From Halobacillus sp. Marseille-Q1614 (lineage in GTDB: Bacteria > Bacillota > Bacilli > Bacillales > Halobacillaceae), in contig NZ_CADDWH010000001.1 of assembly GCF_902809865.1 (NCBI RefSeq), forward strand, positions 1,922,001 to 1,986,000: a stretch of 64,000 nt of DNA, given 5' to 3'. The position numbers were made by a program, and so were the translations under genes. This document shows, piece by piece, positions 1 to 8,549 of the stretch. The notes beneath the pieces are model-generated. The model was not told the DNA's origin. It made no database searches and worked only from the letters and a program-made list of their open reading frames with translations. Each line of letters starts with the position of its first letter. Within the stretch, counting starts at the first letter, position 1.

Positions 1-14
1 GGCCCGGCCGCCCG

Positions 15-1055
15 TCAGGCTTGTTCTTTTATATTCTCTCTTTTTTGGGTCGACAACCGATGTTCGACTGAATAAGGGACAATAATACGTTTCGCCGGCT
101 CTTCTTTATGTTTCACTTTTTCAATTAAGCACCTCGCTGCTTGATAGCCTAATTCAAAAATTTTGATGTCGACCGTCGTTAGCGGCGGCCTTGTAATTTC
201 AGAAAGATAGACATTATTAAAGCTGACGATTGATACGTCCTCTGGAACCATCAGTCCTAATTCCTCAAGCATATGAATGACCCCAACCGCCATCAGATCA
301 TCTGCAATGACTAAACCAGTCGGCGGTTCAGGCAGGCGAAACAGCTGATGGACCGCTTGCCTCCCTCCCGATTTTAGAAATTCGGTATGAACGCGATATT
401 CTTCTAAAAAAGGAAGCGACGCTGCTTCTAAAGCTTCCTGATAACCTTTTAGCCGGTCGACGGTCACCATCAAATCAAGAGAACCGCCGATAAAAGCAAT
501 CCGTTCATGGCCTAAATCGATTAAGTGTTTCGTAATCTCGCTTCCGCTTTGGATATTATTGTTATCTACATGCGTAATTTCATCAGTCCGCTCTGTCGGC
601 TTCCCGATAATTACAAATGGAAAATCCTTTTCGATGAGGAACTGAAGAACCGGATCGTTTACTTGGGAATAGAGCAAAATGACACCATCGACCCAATTTC
701 CGTAGACCATCCGTTCAACGCCTTCTAACATCTCTTGATCTGTTTCTCCTGTAGAGATGGAGATTGAATAGTTCTGCTTATGCGCAATGGAGCTGATTCC
801 TCGCAGCACTTCAGGGAAGAATGGATTCTGCAGAGATTTATCTGCACTAAAAGGCATCACAATCCCTAGAGATTGCGTCGACCGGCTTGCTAAATTTCTC
901 GCATTGGCGTTTGGGTGGTAGCCCATATCCTTCATAATCTTTTTAACTTTTCGTTTAGTTGCCGGGCTGATGCGCGGACTGTCCGCTATGACTCGGGACA
1001 CCGTAGAGGGGGCGACACCGGCCGCTTTCGCCACGTCTTTAATTGTTACTCCCAT
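15..1055 (-). CDS. LacI-family transcriptional regulator
   Basis: A 346-residue LacI/GalR repressor. The N-terminal helix-turn-helix (IKDVAKAAGVAPSTVSRVI, about residues 5-23) and hinge (PNANARNLA, about 48-56) are typical, followed by a periplasmic-binding-protein-like effector domain. The SD AGAAGGTG precedes the ATG. It lies 22 bp downstream of the amylase-like gene on the same strand, so the two are probably co-transcribed and it may control maltodextrin genes. The N-terminus resembles MalR-type regulators, but ligand specificity cannot be read from the sequence. The gene ends 14 bp from the window edge, so genes further downstream are unknown. Confidence 0.93.
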   Translation of the reverse strand: MGVTIKDVAKAAGVAPSTVSRVIADSPRISPATKRKVKKIMKDMGYHPNANARNLASRSTQSLGIVMPFSADKSLQNPFFPEVLRGISSIAHKQNYSISISTGETDQEMLEGVERMVYGNWVDGVILLYSQVNDPVLQFLIEKDFPFVIIGKPTERTDEITHVDNNNIQSGSEITKHLIDLGHERIAFIGGSLDLMVTVDRLKGYQEALEAASLPFLEEYRVHTEFLKSGGRQAVHQLFRLPEPPTGLVIADDLMAVGVIHMLEELGLMVPEDVSIVSFNNVYLSEITRPPLTTVDIKIFELGYQAARCLIEKVKHKEEPAKRIIVPYSVEHRLSTQKRENIKEQA

Positions 1056-1077
1056 GGTTTCACCTTCTAGTGTAGAT

Positions 1078-2550
1078 TCAATTTGTCACGTTCTTTTTAC
1101 TCCTAATGCTTATGGCTATGACAGCTATAACAAAAAGAAGCAGCACTCCTCCTACAAATCCGATAAACAGCCAGTTAAACCCTGCATTTTCTTCTACTAT
1201 AAATATGTCACTAGTTTCTCTTTCCATTGCAATTCGATAGCTGCCGTCATCAGACTGCCTGATCATCCCATCCTGAATTAGTCCGCGCAGCTGCCGATCA
1301 TCCAAAAGATGTTTGAGCTCCGTCGCACGTGTTTTTGTTGCGTTATTAATGGCTATGATCATCGTCTGATCCTCAAGCTTCCTTTCATAAACTATCAATC
1401 CATTTTCATTATACAACTCTTTATAACTTCCCCGAGTTAAGACAGGAAATTCATTACGTATGGAGTTCAGCTTTTCAATCATCTGGCTTATTTCATCATT
1501 TCCGCCTTTAAAGCTCATCAATTGATTGTATTCCATGTCTTTCCCTTCATCTAAAGGGATTTCTGTACCATACAAAGTAACAGGTATACCCGGATAGGTA
1601 AACGAGTGGATCAATGCCAGCTTCCAGCGGGTGATCGGGTTTTCTCCTTCTCTAACTGCCAGGCGTGTCAGCCGGTCTGAAAACGGCTTGTCAATATAAT
1701 GGTTGGCCATATAGGCAGACGTGCCTTGCTGCTTTATTTGCACCCACGGTTCATAGAGATTGCCCAGACTGGTGTCAGGTGTATTAAAAGCTTCTGCCGC
1801 ATTTTCCTGAAATTCAGGAATTGTATAGCTGACATTTTCTACATCCGCCTCTGCACCAGCCATCACGATCGCATTCTCATCTATTTCAAGCAATGCCAAG
1901 CTGAACTCTTCCACAAATTCATCACTAGGAGTCCCCTGCAGCTGGAACCCGTCAACATTTGTCTGCTCGACCCACCATTCAGCCGTCTCAATAAAATAAT
2001 TTTGCACGTCCGGGTTTTCTGTATTTAATTCAGGAAGCCCCGATAGTGGTCCGTCCGTTTCGGATGTGTCTTCTAAATACCAGTCCTCGTTTTCCTGCAG
2101 CCACTTATGATCTCTGCTTGTATGGCTGACGACAAGATCAAAAACAATCTTCAAATCTCGTTCATGCACTTCTTCCACAAGCCGCTTCGCATCCTCGATC
2201 GTACCGAAGCTTTCTTCAACGGCCTGATAGTCCTCCGTCCAATAGCCATGGAAACCACTTTCCTCGTTCTCCATAATCGGACTTAAAACTATCGAAGTAA
2301 ATCCCATATCCTTTATATAATCGAGCTGCTTAATCACACCTTGCAAATCGCCTCCGTGATAAGCCTCCGGATTTTCAGTATCTACATTATTATCATTCCC
2401 CGAATCGCCGTTCATAAAGCGGTCGATCATTATGTAATACATACTTTCATCCTGCCATTGTCGTTCTTCTTTTTCAGCAGCTTCCGCTTTTTCAAAACTG
2501 CAAAAAAGAAGAAACGGAATGATCATGAGAAATTGATAGCACCTTCTCAT
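1078..2550 (-). CDS. Membrane-anchored GH13 amylase-like protein, catalytic residues altered
   Basis: A 490-residue secreted protein: signal peptide (1-24), GH13 barrel, and one C-terminal membrane helix (about 457-482) with a short basic tail. Region V reads LPEL (172-175) and helix alpha-3 carries a tryptophan pair (192-193), hallmarks of the BaqA-type GH13_45 amylases, which are also C-terminally anchored. The catalytic regions are degraded. Region I is DLVVSH (138-143). Region II is DGFQLQG (200-206), where GxRxD is expected, so both the Arg and the nucleophile Asp are missing. A Glu survives near 234 (region III). Region IV is NHYID (283-287) instead of NHD. It may be a starch-binding or regulatory pseudo-enzyme rather than a normal amylase. 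SD GGAGGGGG precedes the ATG. Confidence 0.85.
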   Translation of the reverse strand: MRRCYQFLMIIPFLLFCSFEKAEAAEKEERQWQDESMYYIMIDRFMNGDSGNDNNVDTENPEAYHGGDLQGVIKQLDYIKDMGFTSIVLSPIMENEESGFHGYWTEDYQAVEESFGTIEDAKRLVEEVHERDLKIVFDLVVSHTSRDHKWLQENEDWYLEDTSETDGPLSGLPELNTENPDVQNYFIETAEWWVEQTNVDGFQLQGTPSDEFVEEFSLALLEIDENAIVMAGAEADVENVSYTIPEFQENAAEAFNTPDTSLGNLYEPWVQIKQQGTSAYMANHYIDKPFSDRLTRLAVREGENPITRWKLALIHSFTYPGIPVTLYGTEIPLDEGKDMEYNQLMSFKGGNDEISQMIEKLNSIRNEFPVLTRGSYKELYNENGLIVYERKLEDQTMIIAINNATKTRATELKHLLDDRQLRGLIQDGMIRQSDDGSYRIAMERETSDIFIVEENAGFNWLFIGFVGGVLLLFVIAVIAISIRSKKNVTN

Positions 2551-2925
2551 ACCCGTGCCCCCTCCATAAAATTACACTCGTTCTTAAGGTTATCCCTTTC
2601 TGCATACATTAGTCAATCAGGTTTGAAGAGTTTTTATGACAATCTTAGTACCATCTTCTCTGACGTGGCTTCGGAGTGAAGTCCACTTCGTGCCGCGGCG
2701 CCAAACGATGTGGGGCCGTTTTATGCTGGCACACCAGAAACACTTCGTTGATTTTACCTCGCAGAAAAAGACATGGTCTTTTTTGAAGGCAGGAGTCCCG
2801 CGATCTTCGCACCCTATGCCCTTGAACACCAATTATCACAGACTGATTCTTTCTCCTCCTTTCATAATCATAAAAAGAACAAAAAAGCTGTCGGGACTTT
2901 CTCGACAGCTTAAGGCATAAAATCA
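2551..2925. other. Intergenic region between asnO and the amylase-like gene
   Basis: 375 bp without a convincing gene. It holds a weak minus-strand promoter for the amylase-like gene (TTGACT at 2616-2611, then a poor -10 near 2590) and the asnO terminator near 2886-2911. The GC-richer middle part (about 2650-2825) has small inverted repeats such as GAAGT-cc-ACTTC and looks like decayed intergenic repeat sequence. Open frames there have no SD and overlap on both strands, so I treat them as spurious. Confidence 0.5.
2884..2912 (-). terminator. Terminator of asnO
   Basis: Eight-bp stem AGCTGTCG/CGACAGCT with a 9-nt loop; on the minus strand it is followed by a run of T. It lies just past the asnO stop codon. 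Confidence 0.85.
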
Positions 2926-4773
2926 TCACTGCTTGATTCTTATACGATAGGTTTGCAGCCAGTGATTCACCTGGCATAAGTTCGCTATCAGCTGAGGTCC
3001 CGTCATCAGCTGGCCAAACCAAGGTGTATCAAGGCTTTTTCCTTTCGATTCATTTAATTTCCGTACTTGCTCTTTATCAAATAGTTCAAAGAGAGGTGAA
3101 TAAGACCTCTGCAGGATATCGTCCATCCAAGCCGTGACAGCCTCCGTATAATCAGGGTGGAACGTTTTTGGATAAGGGTTTTTCTTTCTGAATAAGACTT
3201 TACCCGGTAAAACCCCTCTCAGAGCTTCCCGCAGAAGTCCTTTCTCCTGATCACGGTAATGCTTCATTTCCCAGGGAATATTCCATGCATATTCGACGAG
3301 CCTGTGGTCACTAAAAGGTACACGGACTTCAAGGCTTGCTCCCATACTCATGCGGTCCTTGCGCTCTAACAGAGTCTGCATAAACCAATTCATGTTTAAA
3401 TAGAACATTTGCCTGTGCTTCATAGCGGCCTCACTTTCGCCAGGCAATAATGGTGCCTCACTCACGGTATCACTGTATCTCTTCATCATATAGGCAGGCA
3501 TATCAAACTGGTCGCTAATCTCTTTTTTCACAAGCTTCTGTCGCTCATCTACCGAGCGAATCCATGGGAATCCTTTTCGATCACGGTCCTCTGCACGGTA
3601 ATACCACGGATATCCTCCAAAGATCTCATCCGCACATTCGCCAGATAGGGCTACTGTTACATGATTCTTTATTTTTTCACAGAACCAAAGCAGAGAGGAG
3701 TCAACATCCGCCATGCCAGGCAGGTCTCTTAATTCCACCGATCTTTTCAGCCGCTGGACTAAGTCCTCTACACTTGCTTCAAGTGTAACGTGTTTCGTTT
3801 GATGTTTCTTGTGCACCAAATTGATGTATTCCATGTCGCGGTCCGGCTGGAAGGCATTCTTTTGAAAATATTTGCTTTGATCCTCATAATCAATCGAAAA
3901 TGTCTGCAGGCTTCCGAGATTCTCATTCTTATAATGTTCAGCCGCGATGGCTGTTATTGCACTGGAGTCTACACCGCCGGATAAAAACGTGCCAAGCTTC
4001 ACATCGCTGACTAACTGGCGCTGCACCGCATCCATAAACAGCTCTCTTACATGTTCTACGGTTTCGACGAACGAATGGGTATGCTTCTCACTTTTCACAT
4101 TCCAGTATCTTTCTATGGACAGCTTCCCTTTTTCAAAAACAGCCCAATGCCCAGACCTGAGTTCATGAACATTCTCAAAAACCCCATGTCCCGGTGTTCT
4201 CGAAGGTCCTAATGAAAGAACCTCTAAAATGCCTTCCTCTGCAATACTTGCTTCCACATCAGGATGTGATAATATCCCTTTAATTTCAGAAGATAGGAGA
4301 AAACCGCCGGCATGCTCGCTGTAGAATAGGGGCTTTACCCCTAAGCGGTCTCTAGCGATAAAAAGCTTTTCCTTATTCGCTTCCCATACACTAAAGGCAA
4401 ATATCCCATTCATATAGTCGACGCACTTCGTTCCCCATTCCATGTAGCTGACGAGAACGACCTCTGTATCAGAATGTCCTTTAAAAGACCACCCTTTGGC
4501 TTTTAATTGATCTCTCACTTCATCCGTATTATATAGCTCGCCATTATAGCATAAAATGTATTCCTCACCATCAGCGTACCGAACCATGGGCTGAATGCCT
4601 CCCATCGGGTCGACAACGATTAAGCGGCGATGACCAAACCCTGCCGGTCCCTTCACCCATTTCTGGTAGTCGTCCGGGCCCCTGTGCTGGATCTTCTGGG
4701 CCATTTCATTAATGACCTGCTGCTTTTCATCTTCTCTGGATTTATAATCAATCCAGCCAACAAAACCACACAT
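2926..4773 (-). CDS. asnO: Asparagine synthase (glutamine-hydrolysing), AsnO type
   Basis: Makes asparagine from aspartate, ATP and glutamine. The 615-residue protein begins MCG, exposing Cys2 as the class II glutamine amidotransferase nucleophile; the glutaminase domain spans about 2-200. The synthetase domain has the ATP pyrophosphatase loop SGGVDSS (265-271). Length (B. subtilis AsnO 614) and proximity to yisL match the B. subtilis yisL/asnO neighbourhood, which favours AsnO over AsnB or AsnH. AsnO is sporulation-linked in B. subtilis. A Fur box lies about 100 bp upstream but fits an opposite-strand promoter better (see 4862-4890). The gene has its own terminator. Confidence 0.9.
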   Translation of the reverse strand: MCGFVGWIDYKSREDEKQQVINEMAQKIQHRGPDDYQKWVKGPAGFGHRRLIVVDPMGGIQPMVRYADGEEYILCYNGELYNTDEVRDQLKAKGWSFKGHSDTEVVLVSYMEWGTKCVDYMNGIFAFSVWEANKEKLFIARDRLGVKPLFYSEHAGGFLLSSEIKGILSHPDVEASIAEEGILEVLSLGPSRTPGHGVFENVHELRSGHWAVFEKGKLSIERYWNVKSEKHTHSFVETVEHVRELFMDAVQRQLVSDVKLGTFLSGGVDSSAITAIAAEHYKNENLGSLQTFSIDYEDQSKYFQKNAFQPDRDMEYINLVHKKHQTKHVTLEASVEDLVQRLKRSVELRDLPGMADVDSSLLWFCEKIKNHVTVALSGECADEIFGGYPWYYRAEDRDRKGFPWIRSVDERQKLVKKEISDQFDMPAYMMKRYSDTVSEAPLLPGESEAAMKHRQMFYLNMNWFMQTLLERKDRMSMGASLEVRVPFSDHRLVEYAWNIPWEMKHYRDQEKGLLREALRGVLPGKVLFRKKNPYPKTFHPDYTEAVTAWMDDILQRSYSPLFELFDKEQVRKLNESKGKSLDTPWFGQLMTGPQLIANLCQVNHWLQTYRIRIKQ

Positions 4774-4861
4774 CTGCCTTCACCATCCTTCTTAAAAAAA
4801 GCATCATAATACAGGATATGAAAGTCCGCTCGATTTGTATGAGGTTTTTTAAAATTCACTA

Positions 4862-4890
4862 TTGACTTTTTATTTGATAATGATTATCAT
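4862..4890 (+). promoter_or_regulatory. Plus-strand sigma-A promoter overlapped by a Fur box
   Basis: TTGACT (4862-4867), 17-nt spacer, TATCAT (4885-4890). The 15-mer TGATAATGATTATCA (4875-4889) is a perfect 7-1-7 Fur core, and 4876-4894 matches the classic 19-bp GATAATGATTATCATTATC at 18 of 19 positions. The operator covers spacer and -10, the standard layout for iron-dependent repression. No + strand protein gene follows; a short C-rich segment and a terminator do. Confidence 0.75.
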
Positions 4891-4897
4891 TATTATT

Positions 4898-5006
4898 GAT
4901 AATAGATTTCACTAGACCCCAATGCCAGTGGAACTGTTTTTTTGCGTATACCCCCCTTAATAAATAAAAGAAACCAGCAAGCTGATTACAGCATGCTGGT
5001 TTCTTT
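4898..5006 (+). ncRNA. fsrA: Candidate Fur-regulated small RNA, FsrA-like
   Basis: Predicted RNA of about 110 nt starting 7-8 nt after the -10 and ending at an intrinsic terminator. It lacks a plausible ORF. A small hairpin CACT...AGTG (4910-4930) displays GACCCC in its loop. A second C-tract, ACCCCCCUUAA (4950-4960), lies in AU-rich single-stranded context. The 3' end is a GAAACCAGCA/TGCTGGTTTC hairpin with a U-run. In B. subtilis, FsrA is a Fur-repressed sRNA that uses C-rich patches to pair with SD sequences of iron-rich enzymes. Architecture supports a functional analogue or homologue; nucleotide homology was not tested, so the symbol is tentative. Confidence 0.55.
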
Positions 5007-5008
5007 TT
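4970..5008. terminator. Bidirectional terminator (candidate sRNA and yisL)
   Basis: Stem GAAACCAGCA/TGCTGGTTTC with an inner GCTG-atta-CAGC stem. T-rich on the + side (TTTCTTTTTATT) and also on the minus side (TTTCTTTTATTTATT), so it can end both the + strand RNA and yisL. Confidence 0.8.
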
Positions 5009-5375
5009 ATTGAGGCAATATACCTAATGGCAGGAAGCCGAATCCTAGAATTAATGCGATAACAGCAGCCACAAACAGCTGCCCCCACCAGGCACCGGCT
5101 TTATCTTTTTTCTTATACTTGATTGTCACCATTTCCATTGCGGCAATCACCCATAAGCCAATGAGCATCTTGACGACTGCCAGCCCCATTTGGTCTGCTC
5201 CATTCATATAGTTGGCAAACAGGGATCCTCCGGAATAAAGAATCAATAGATAATCCGCTCTTAAAATCATGTGAGCAATTTTTGCAGCTTTTTCATTTCC
5301 ATTTCGTGTGAAAGTAGTAGCTAATCCTACGATTACAAAGGCGATTACCCAAGAGGTAATATGTAAGTGCGCCAT
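5007..5375 (-). CDS. yisL: YisL family membrane protein (DUF1516)
   Basis: A small integral membrane protein of 122 residues with about four hydrophobic segments (roughly 7-23, 37-55, 64-82 and 98-118). It begins MAHLHITSW, with SD GGAGGAGAAG before the ATG. It resembles B. subtilis YisL, of similar size and also found near asnO. No biochemical function is established to my knowledge. It is monocistronic, ending at the bidirectional hairpin. Confidence 0.8.
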   Translation of the reverse strand: MAHLHITSWVIAFVIVGLATTFTRNGNEKAAKIAHMILRADYLLILYSGGSLFANYMNGADQMGLAVVKMLIGLWVIAAMEMVTIKYKKKDKAGAWWGQLFVAAVIALILGFGFLPLGILPQ

Positions 5376-5491
5376 ACTTCTCCTCCTTTATTACAAGAAT
5401 CTTCCTACATAATACCACGATGATTCGACTTTTTCCTAAGAAAAACCTCTCATCTGTTTTTTCTGTGTGAGAAAATTGCAGGTAAACCTGT

Positions 5492-5500
5492 TATACTAAA
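5492..5500 (+). promoter_or_regulatory. Extended -10 promoter of rocD
   Basis: TG-T-TATACT upstream of rocD. A small inverted repeat CAGGT-aa-ACCTG overlaps it immediately upstream and could be an operator half. No good -35 is present, as expected for extended -10 promoters. Confidence 0.45.
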
Positions 5501-5534
5501 GAGGATATTTTTTCAAAGAAATTGGAGGGATAGC

Positions 5535-6728
5535 ATGACAGTCAGCAGTCAGCAAATCATTGATCAAACACAGGAGTATGGTGCGAAAAATTACCATCCC
5601 TTACCGATTGTAATTTCGAAAGCTGAAGGAGTTTGGGTAGAGGACCCGGAAGGAAATCGCTACATGGATATGCTCAGTGCCTATTCAGCAGTTAACCAGG
5701 GCCACCGCCACCCAAAAATCATCCAGGCGCTTAATGACCAGGCCGGCCGTGTGACACTTACCTCCCGCGCCTTCCATAATGACCAGCTCGGTCCTTGGTA
5801 TGAAAAAATCTGCAAACTGACCAATAAAGAAATGGCTCTGCCGATGAACACAGGAGCCGAAGCTGTAGAAACAGCTGTTAAAGCAGCCAGACGCTGGGCC
5901 TATGATGTCAAAGGCGTTCCAGACGGCCAGGCTGAAATCATTGCATGTGAAGGGAACTTCCACGGACGTACACTAACTGCCGTTTCCCTTTCCTCTGAAA
6001 AAGAGTACCAGCGTGGATTCGGTCCTCTTCTTCCAGGCATCAAGCTGATTCCTTACGGTGATGTAGAAGCTTTAAAAGAAGCGATTACTGAAAACACCGC
6101 GGGATTTCTTCTTGAACCGATTCAAGGAGAAGCTGGAATTGTTATGCCTCCAGAAGGTTTCCTGAAGGAAGCTTATGACGTATGTAAAAAGGAAAACGTA
6201 CTATTCATCGCGGATGAAATTCAGGCAGGACTCGGGCGCAGCGGCAAAATGTTTGCCTGCGACTGGGAAAATGTTTCCCCTGATGTACTGATCTTGGGAA
6301 AAGCGCTCGGCGGTGGAGTATTCCCTATTTCCTGTGTGATGGCCAACAAAGATGTACTGGGAGTTTTCAATCCTGGTTCTCACGGTTCCACTTTCGGCGG
6401 TAACCCGCTCGCAAGTGCCGTGTCTGTTGCTTCTCTTGATGTACTTGAAGAAGAGAACCTGGCCGACCGGTCGCTTGAGCTTGGAAATTATATGATGAAA
6501 GAACTGAAACAGATCGATAATCCAAAAATCAAAGAAGTACGCGGCAAAGGGCTATTTATCGGAATTGAAATGACCGAAGCAGCCCGTCCTTACTGTGAAG
6601 CCTTGAAAGAAAGAGGACTTCTCTGTAAAGAAACGCATGAAAATGTGATTCGATTCGCTCCGCCGCTTGTTATTGAAAAAGACGACCTTCAATGGGCCAT
6701 CGATCAAATCAAAGAAGTACTTAAATAA
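5535..6728 (+). CDS. rocD: Ornithine aminotransferase
   Basis: PLP-dependent class III transaminase converting ornithine and 2-oxoglutarate to glutamate semialdehyde and glutamate, linking arginine breakdown to proline and glutamate. The 397-residue product has the PLP aspartate in IADEI (D227) and the Schiff-base lysine in ILGKALGGG (K256). SD TTGGAGGG lies before the ATG. It stands alone, not in a roc operon. In moderately halophilic bacilli this step can feed proline as a compatible solute, which is inference here. Confidence 0.95.
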   Translation: MTVSSQQIIDQTQEYGAKNYHPLPIVISKAEGVWVEDPEGNRYMDMLSAYSAVNQGHRHPKIIQALNDQAGRVTLTSRAFHNDQLGPWYEKICKLTNKEMALPMNTGAEAVETAVKAARRWAYDVKGVPDGQAEIIACEGNFHGRTLTAVSLSSEKEYQRGFGPLLPGIKLIPYGDVEALKEAITENTAGFLLEPIQGEAGIVMPPEGFLKEAYDVCKKENVLFIADEIQAGLGRSGKMFACDWENVSPDVLILGKALGGGVFPISCVMANKDVLGVFNPGSHGSTFGGNPLASAVSVASLDVLEEENLADRSLELGNYMMKELKQIDNPKIKEVRGKGLFIGIEMTEAARPYCEALKERGLLCKETHENVIRFAPPLVIEKDDLQWAIDQIKEVLK

Positions 6729-6732
6729 TAAT

Positions 6733-6769
6733 AAAAAAGCTTCGGCCTTGATGGCCGAAGCTTTTTTAT
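6733..6769. terminator. Bidirectional terminator after rocD
   Basis: Strong stem built on AAGCTTCGGCC/GGCCGAAGCTT flanked by A-run and T-run, between the convergent rocD and the DUF418/DUF2157 operon. Confidence 0.9.
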
Positions 6770-6836
6770 CTTACTTATTCGTTCTTTTGTTGTGCAATAA
6801 GCGAAATTCTCTCTAAGGGAAATCTTTCTAGTTTTA

Positions 6837-7343
6837 TTATTTTGATTCTACAGAAACAATTTTCTTTTGACCCCACGGAGCAACGAGTATCTTAACCACT
6901 TGTTCAGACTGCCTTTCGATCGCCTGCCCCGTTCCCTCTTCTACAAAATAACGGTCTAAGCCGACATTTACCTGATAAATCCCTTCTTGTTCTAAATGCC
7001 AGTCAAACTTTGCCTGCAGCTCCTCTTGATTTTCATTAGGGCTTAGCTTTTGATCAGAGGCACTGACTAATTCATAGAGTCCTCCTTTTTTTTCTTCAAT
7101 CAGCAGATATACAATATCTCCGCGCTCGGGCTGTTTTTTACTCTTCCACTTCTCTTCAGGTACTTGTTCAATACTGTAGTGGAGGGCGACGTAATCTCCA
7201 TAAAATGGGTCGCGCGGATCCACGGGTTCCGTTTCTAACAGAATGGTTTCACTAAACTGATCCATGGCATAATAAGAGACTGACATGCCGATTAGAAAAA
7301 GAGCCTGCAGACCGATGATGAGATAAAATATCCAGCGCTTCAT
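6837..7343 (-). CDS. GDYXXLXY-motif membrane-anchored protein
   Basis: A 168-residue protein with one N-terminal membrane anchor (about 4-24) and an extracytoplasmic domain containing the diagnostic GDYVALHY (49-56). The family is found next to DUF2157/DUF4401 membrane proteins, as here. Its start overlaps the DUF2157 stop (ATGA), so it is translationally coupled. Function unknown. Confidence 0.8.
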   Translation of the reverse strand: MKRWIFYLIIGLQALFLIGMSVSYYAMDQFSETILLETEPVDPRDPFYGDYVALHYSIEQVPEEKWKSKKQPERGDIVYLLIEEKKGGLYELVSASDQKLSPNENQEELQAKFDWHLEQEGIYQVNVGLDRYFVEEGTGQAIERQSEQVVKILVAPWGQKKIVSVESK

Positions 7344-8539
7344 AACGCTTCTCCCCCTTGTCTAACCTGACGGCGTTTTTTCTCGAGGAAGTAGCTGAGG
7401 ACAAACAATAGTACACCGCCGGTAAAAAAGAAGATCGAGCGGTCCATAAATGCCCAAGCTAATTGGAAGTAAGCGACAAAGGTAGTGATAATAAAAGCGA
7501 CCGTCCCTTTAGTAACCCAGTCATTTCGCTCTTTCCGGTAACCCGCAACAAGCCAGCCAAGAGAATAACTGAACAATACGATTAACGAGAACCAGTCTCC
7601 CATACCGATTCGAAACACAGGGATAAATAATACGAGATCAATCCAGTTGAACTTTGTAGATTCTAAAGCCGACTGAATGACGGCGTATATAAATAAGATC
7701 GACCATATAAGAAAGAAAATCTGAGGATACTCCACGGTTTCACTTTTATTGCCGAGCAGGAACACTTGTAAAATGTCGATAATAAAAATCGATAATACCG
7801 CAATTGAACCAAACGTTTTTAAATGAATCTGTCCGTAAGGAATGTGGCTGGTGATATAAAGCAGCAGGAAAAGCAGAATCAGCCAGTAATAGGACCAGTT
7901 GTTGGCAAATACTAAAACGAGTGACTGGATAACATAGCTTAAAGCAAACAAAGCGGTTAATATACGGTTCCCTTCCCTATAAAGCACCCAGCCAAGGCCG
8001 ATCATAAACAATAGACCTAACGGTACGTAAAAGCTTTCGTATACCATCCCGCTGTAAATCTGCCCTAACGTTATAATCACAAGAGTGCTTAGAAACAATA
8101 ATGACTCTTTATAGTATAGAAGCAATCCAAATGATGCCAGGGACCATATGAGGAATGGCGAGGCACTAAATGAAGTGTAATAATACATCTGCCCTGTTAA
8201 GAAAATCGCCGACCCGAAGATACAGAGCCCGATAACAATGAGGGACATGCCAACCGCCTGATTTCTTTTTCTGTACATCTGATCTCCCGTTATATAGAAA
8301 GCCAGCAGGAAAAATAACAAGACGGCCATTTTGAATAGGTCATCCATAGCCTGCCAGTTTGACGCAATAAACGTAAGAAATCCCAGCCCGACAAATAGAG
8401 CAGCAAACGTTAATAGAATCGGATGTTTTGAATCGTGTTCATAGCCTTTTAAAATTTTTTCGCGCTGTTCTTCATTTATAATTCCTGATGCTACCCAGCG
8501 GGAAGACTCCTTCTCTAACTGATTCCGTTTCATCCCCAT
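7340..8539 (-). CDS. DUF2157 multi-pass membrane protein
   Basis: An N-terminal cytoplasmic helical segment (KRNQLEKESSRWVASGIINEE) typical of DUF2157 is followed by about ten or more hydrophobic helices. I chose the ATG at 8539 (MGMKRNQ, 399 residues) because AAGAAGGG lies just upstream and this start falls after the DUF418 stop at 8550; the ATG at 8533 is an alternative. The longer open frame would overlap DUF418 and starts with a basic, non-homologous stretch. Second gene of a three-gene operon. Function unknown. Confidence 0.8.
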   Translation of the reverse strand: MGMKRNQLEKESSRWVASGIINEEQREKILKGYEHDSKHPILLTFAALFVGLGFLTFIASNWQAMDDLFKMAVLLFFLLAFYITGDQMYRKRNQAVGMSLIVIGLCIFGSAIFLTGQMYYYTSFSASPFLIWSLASFGLLLYYKESLLFLSTLVIITLGQIYSGMVYESFYVPLGLLFMIGLGWVLYREGNRILTALFALSYVIQSLVLVFANNWSYYWLILLFLLLYITSHIPYGQIHLKTFGSIAVLSIFIIDILQVFLLGNKSETVEYPQIFFLIWSILFIYAVIQSALESTKFNWIDLVLFIPVFRIGMGDWFSLIVLFSYSLGWLVAGYRKERNDWVTKGTVAFIITTFVAYFQLAWAFMDRSIFFFTGGVLLFVLSYFLEKKRRQVRQGGEAL

Positions 8540-8549
8540 CGTTCCCTTC

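Noticed and set aside
2617-3022. Overlapping open frames on both strands in the asnO-amylase spacer (71-125 codons)
   Set aside because: No SD, mutually overlapping, low-complexity or asnO-antisense content; looks like decayed GC-rich repeat.
4875-4894. Fur box as an operator of asnO
   Set aside because: It lies about 100 bp from the asnO start and well upstream of any plausible minus-strand -10, while it overlaps a good + strand promoter exactly. Not fully excluded.
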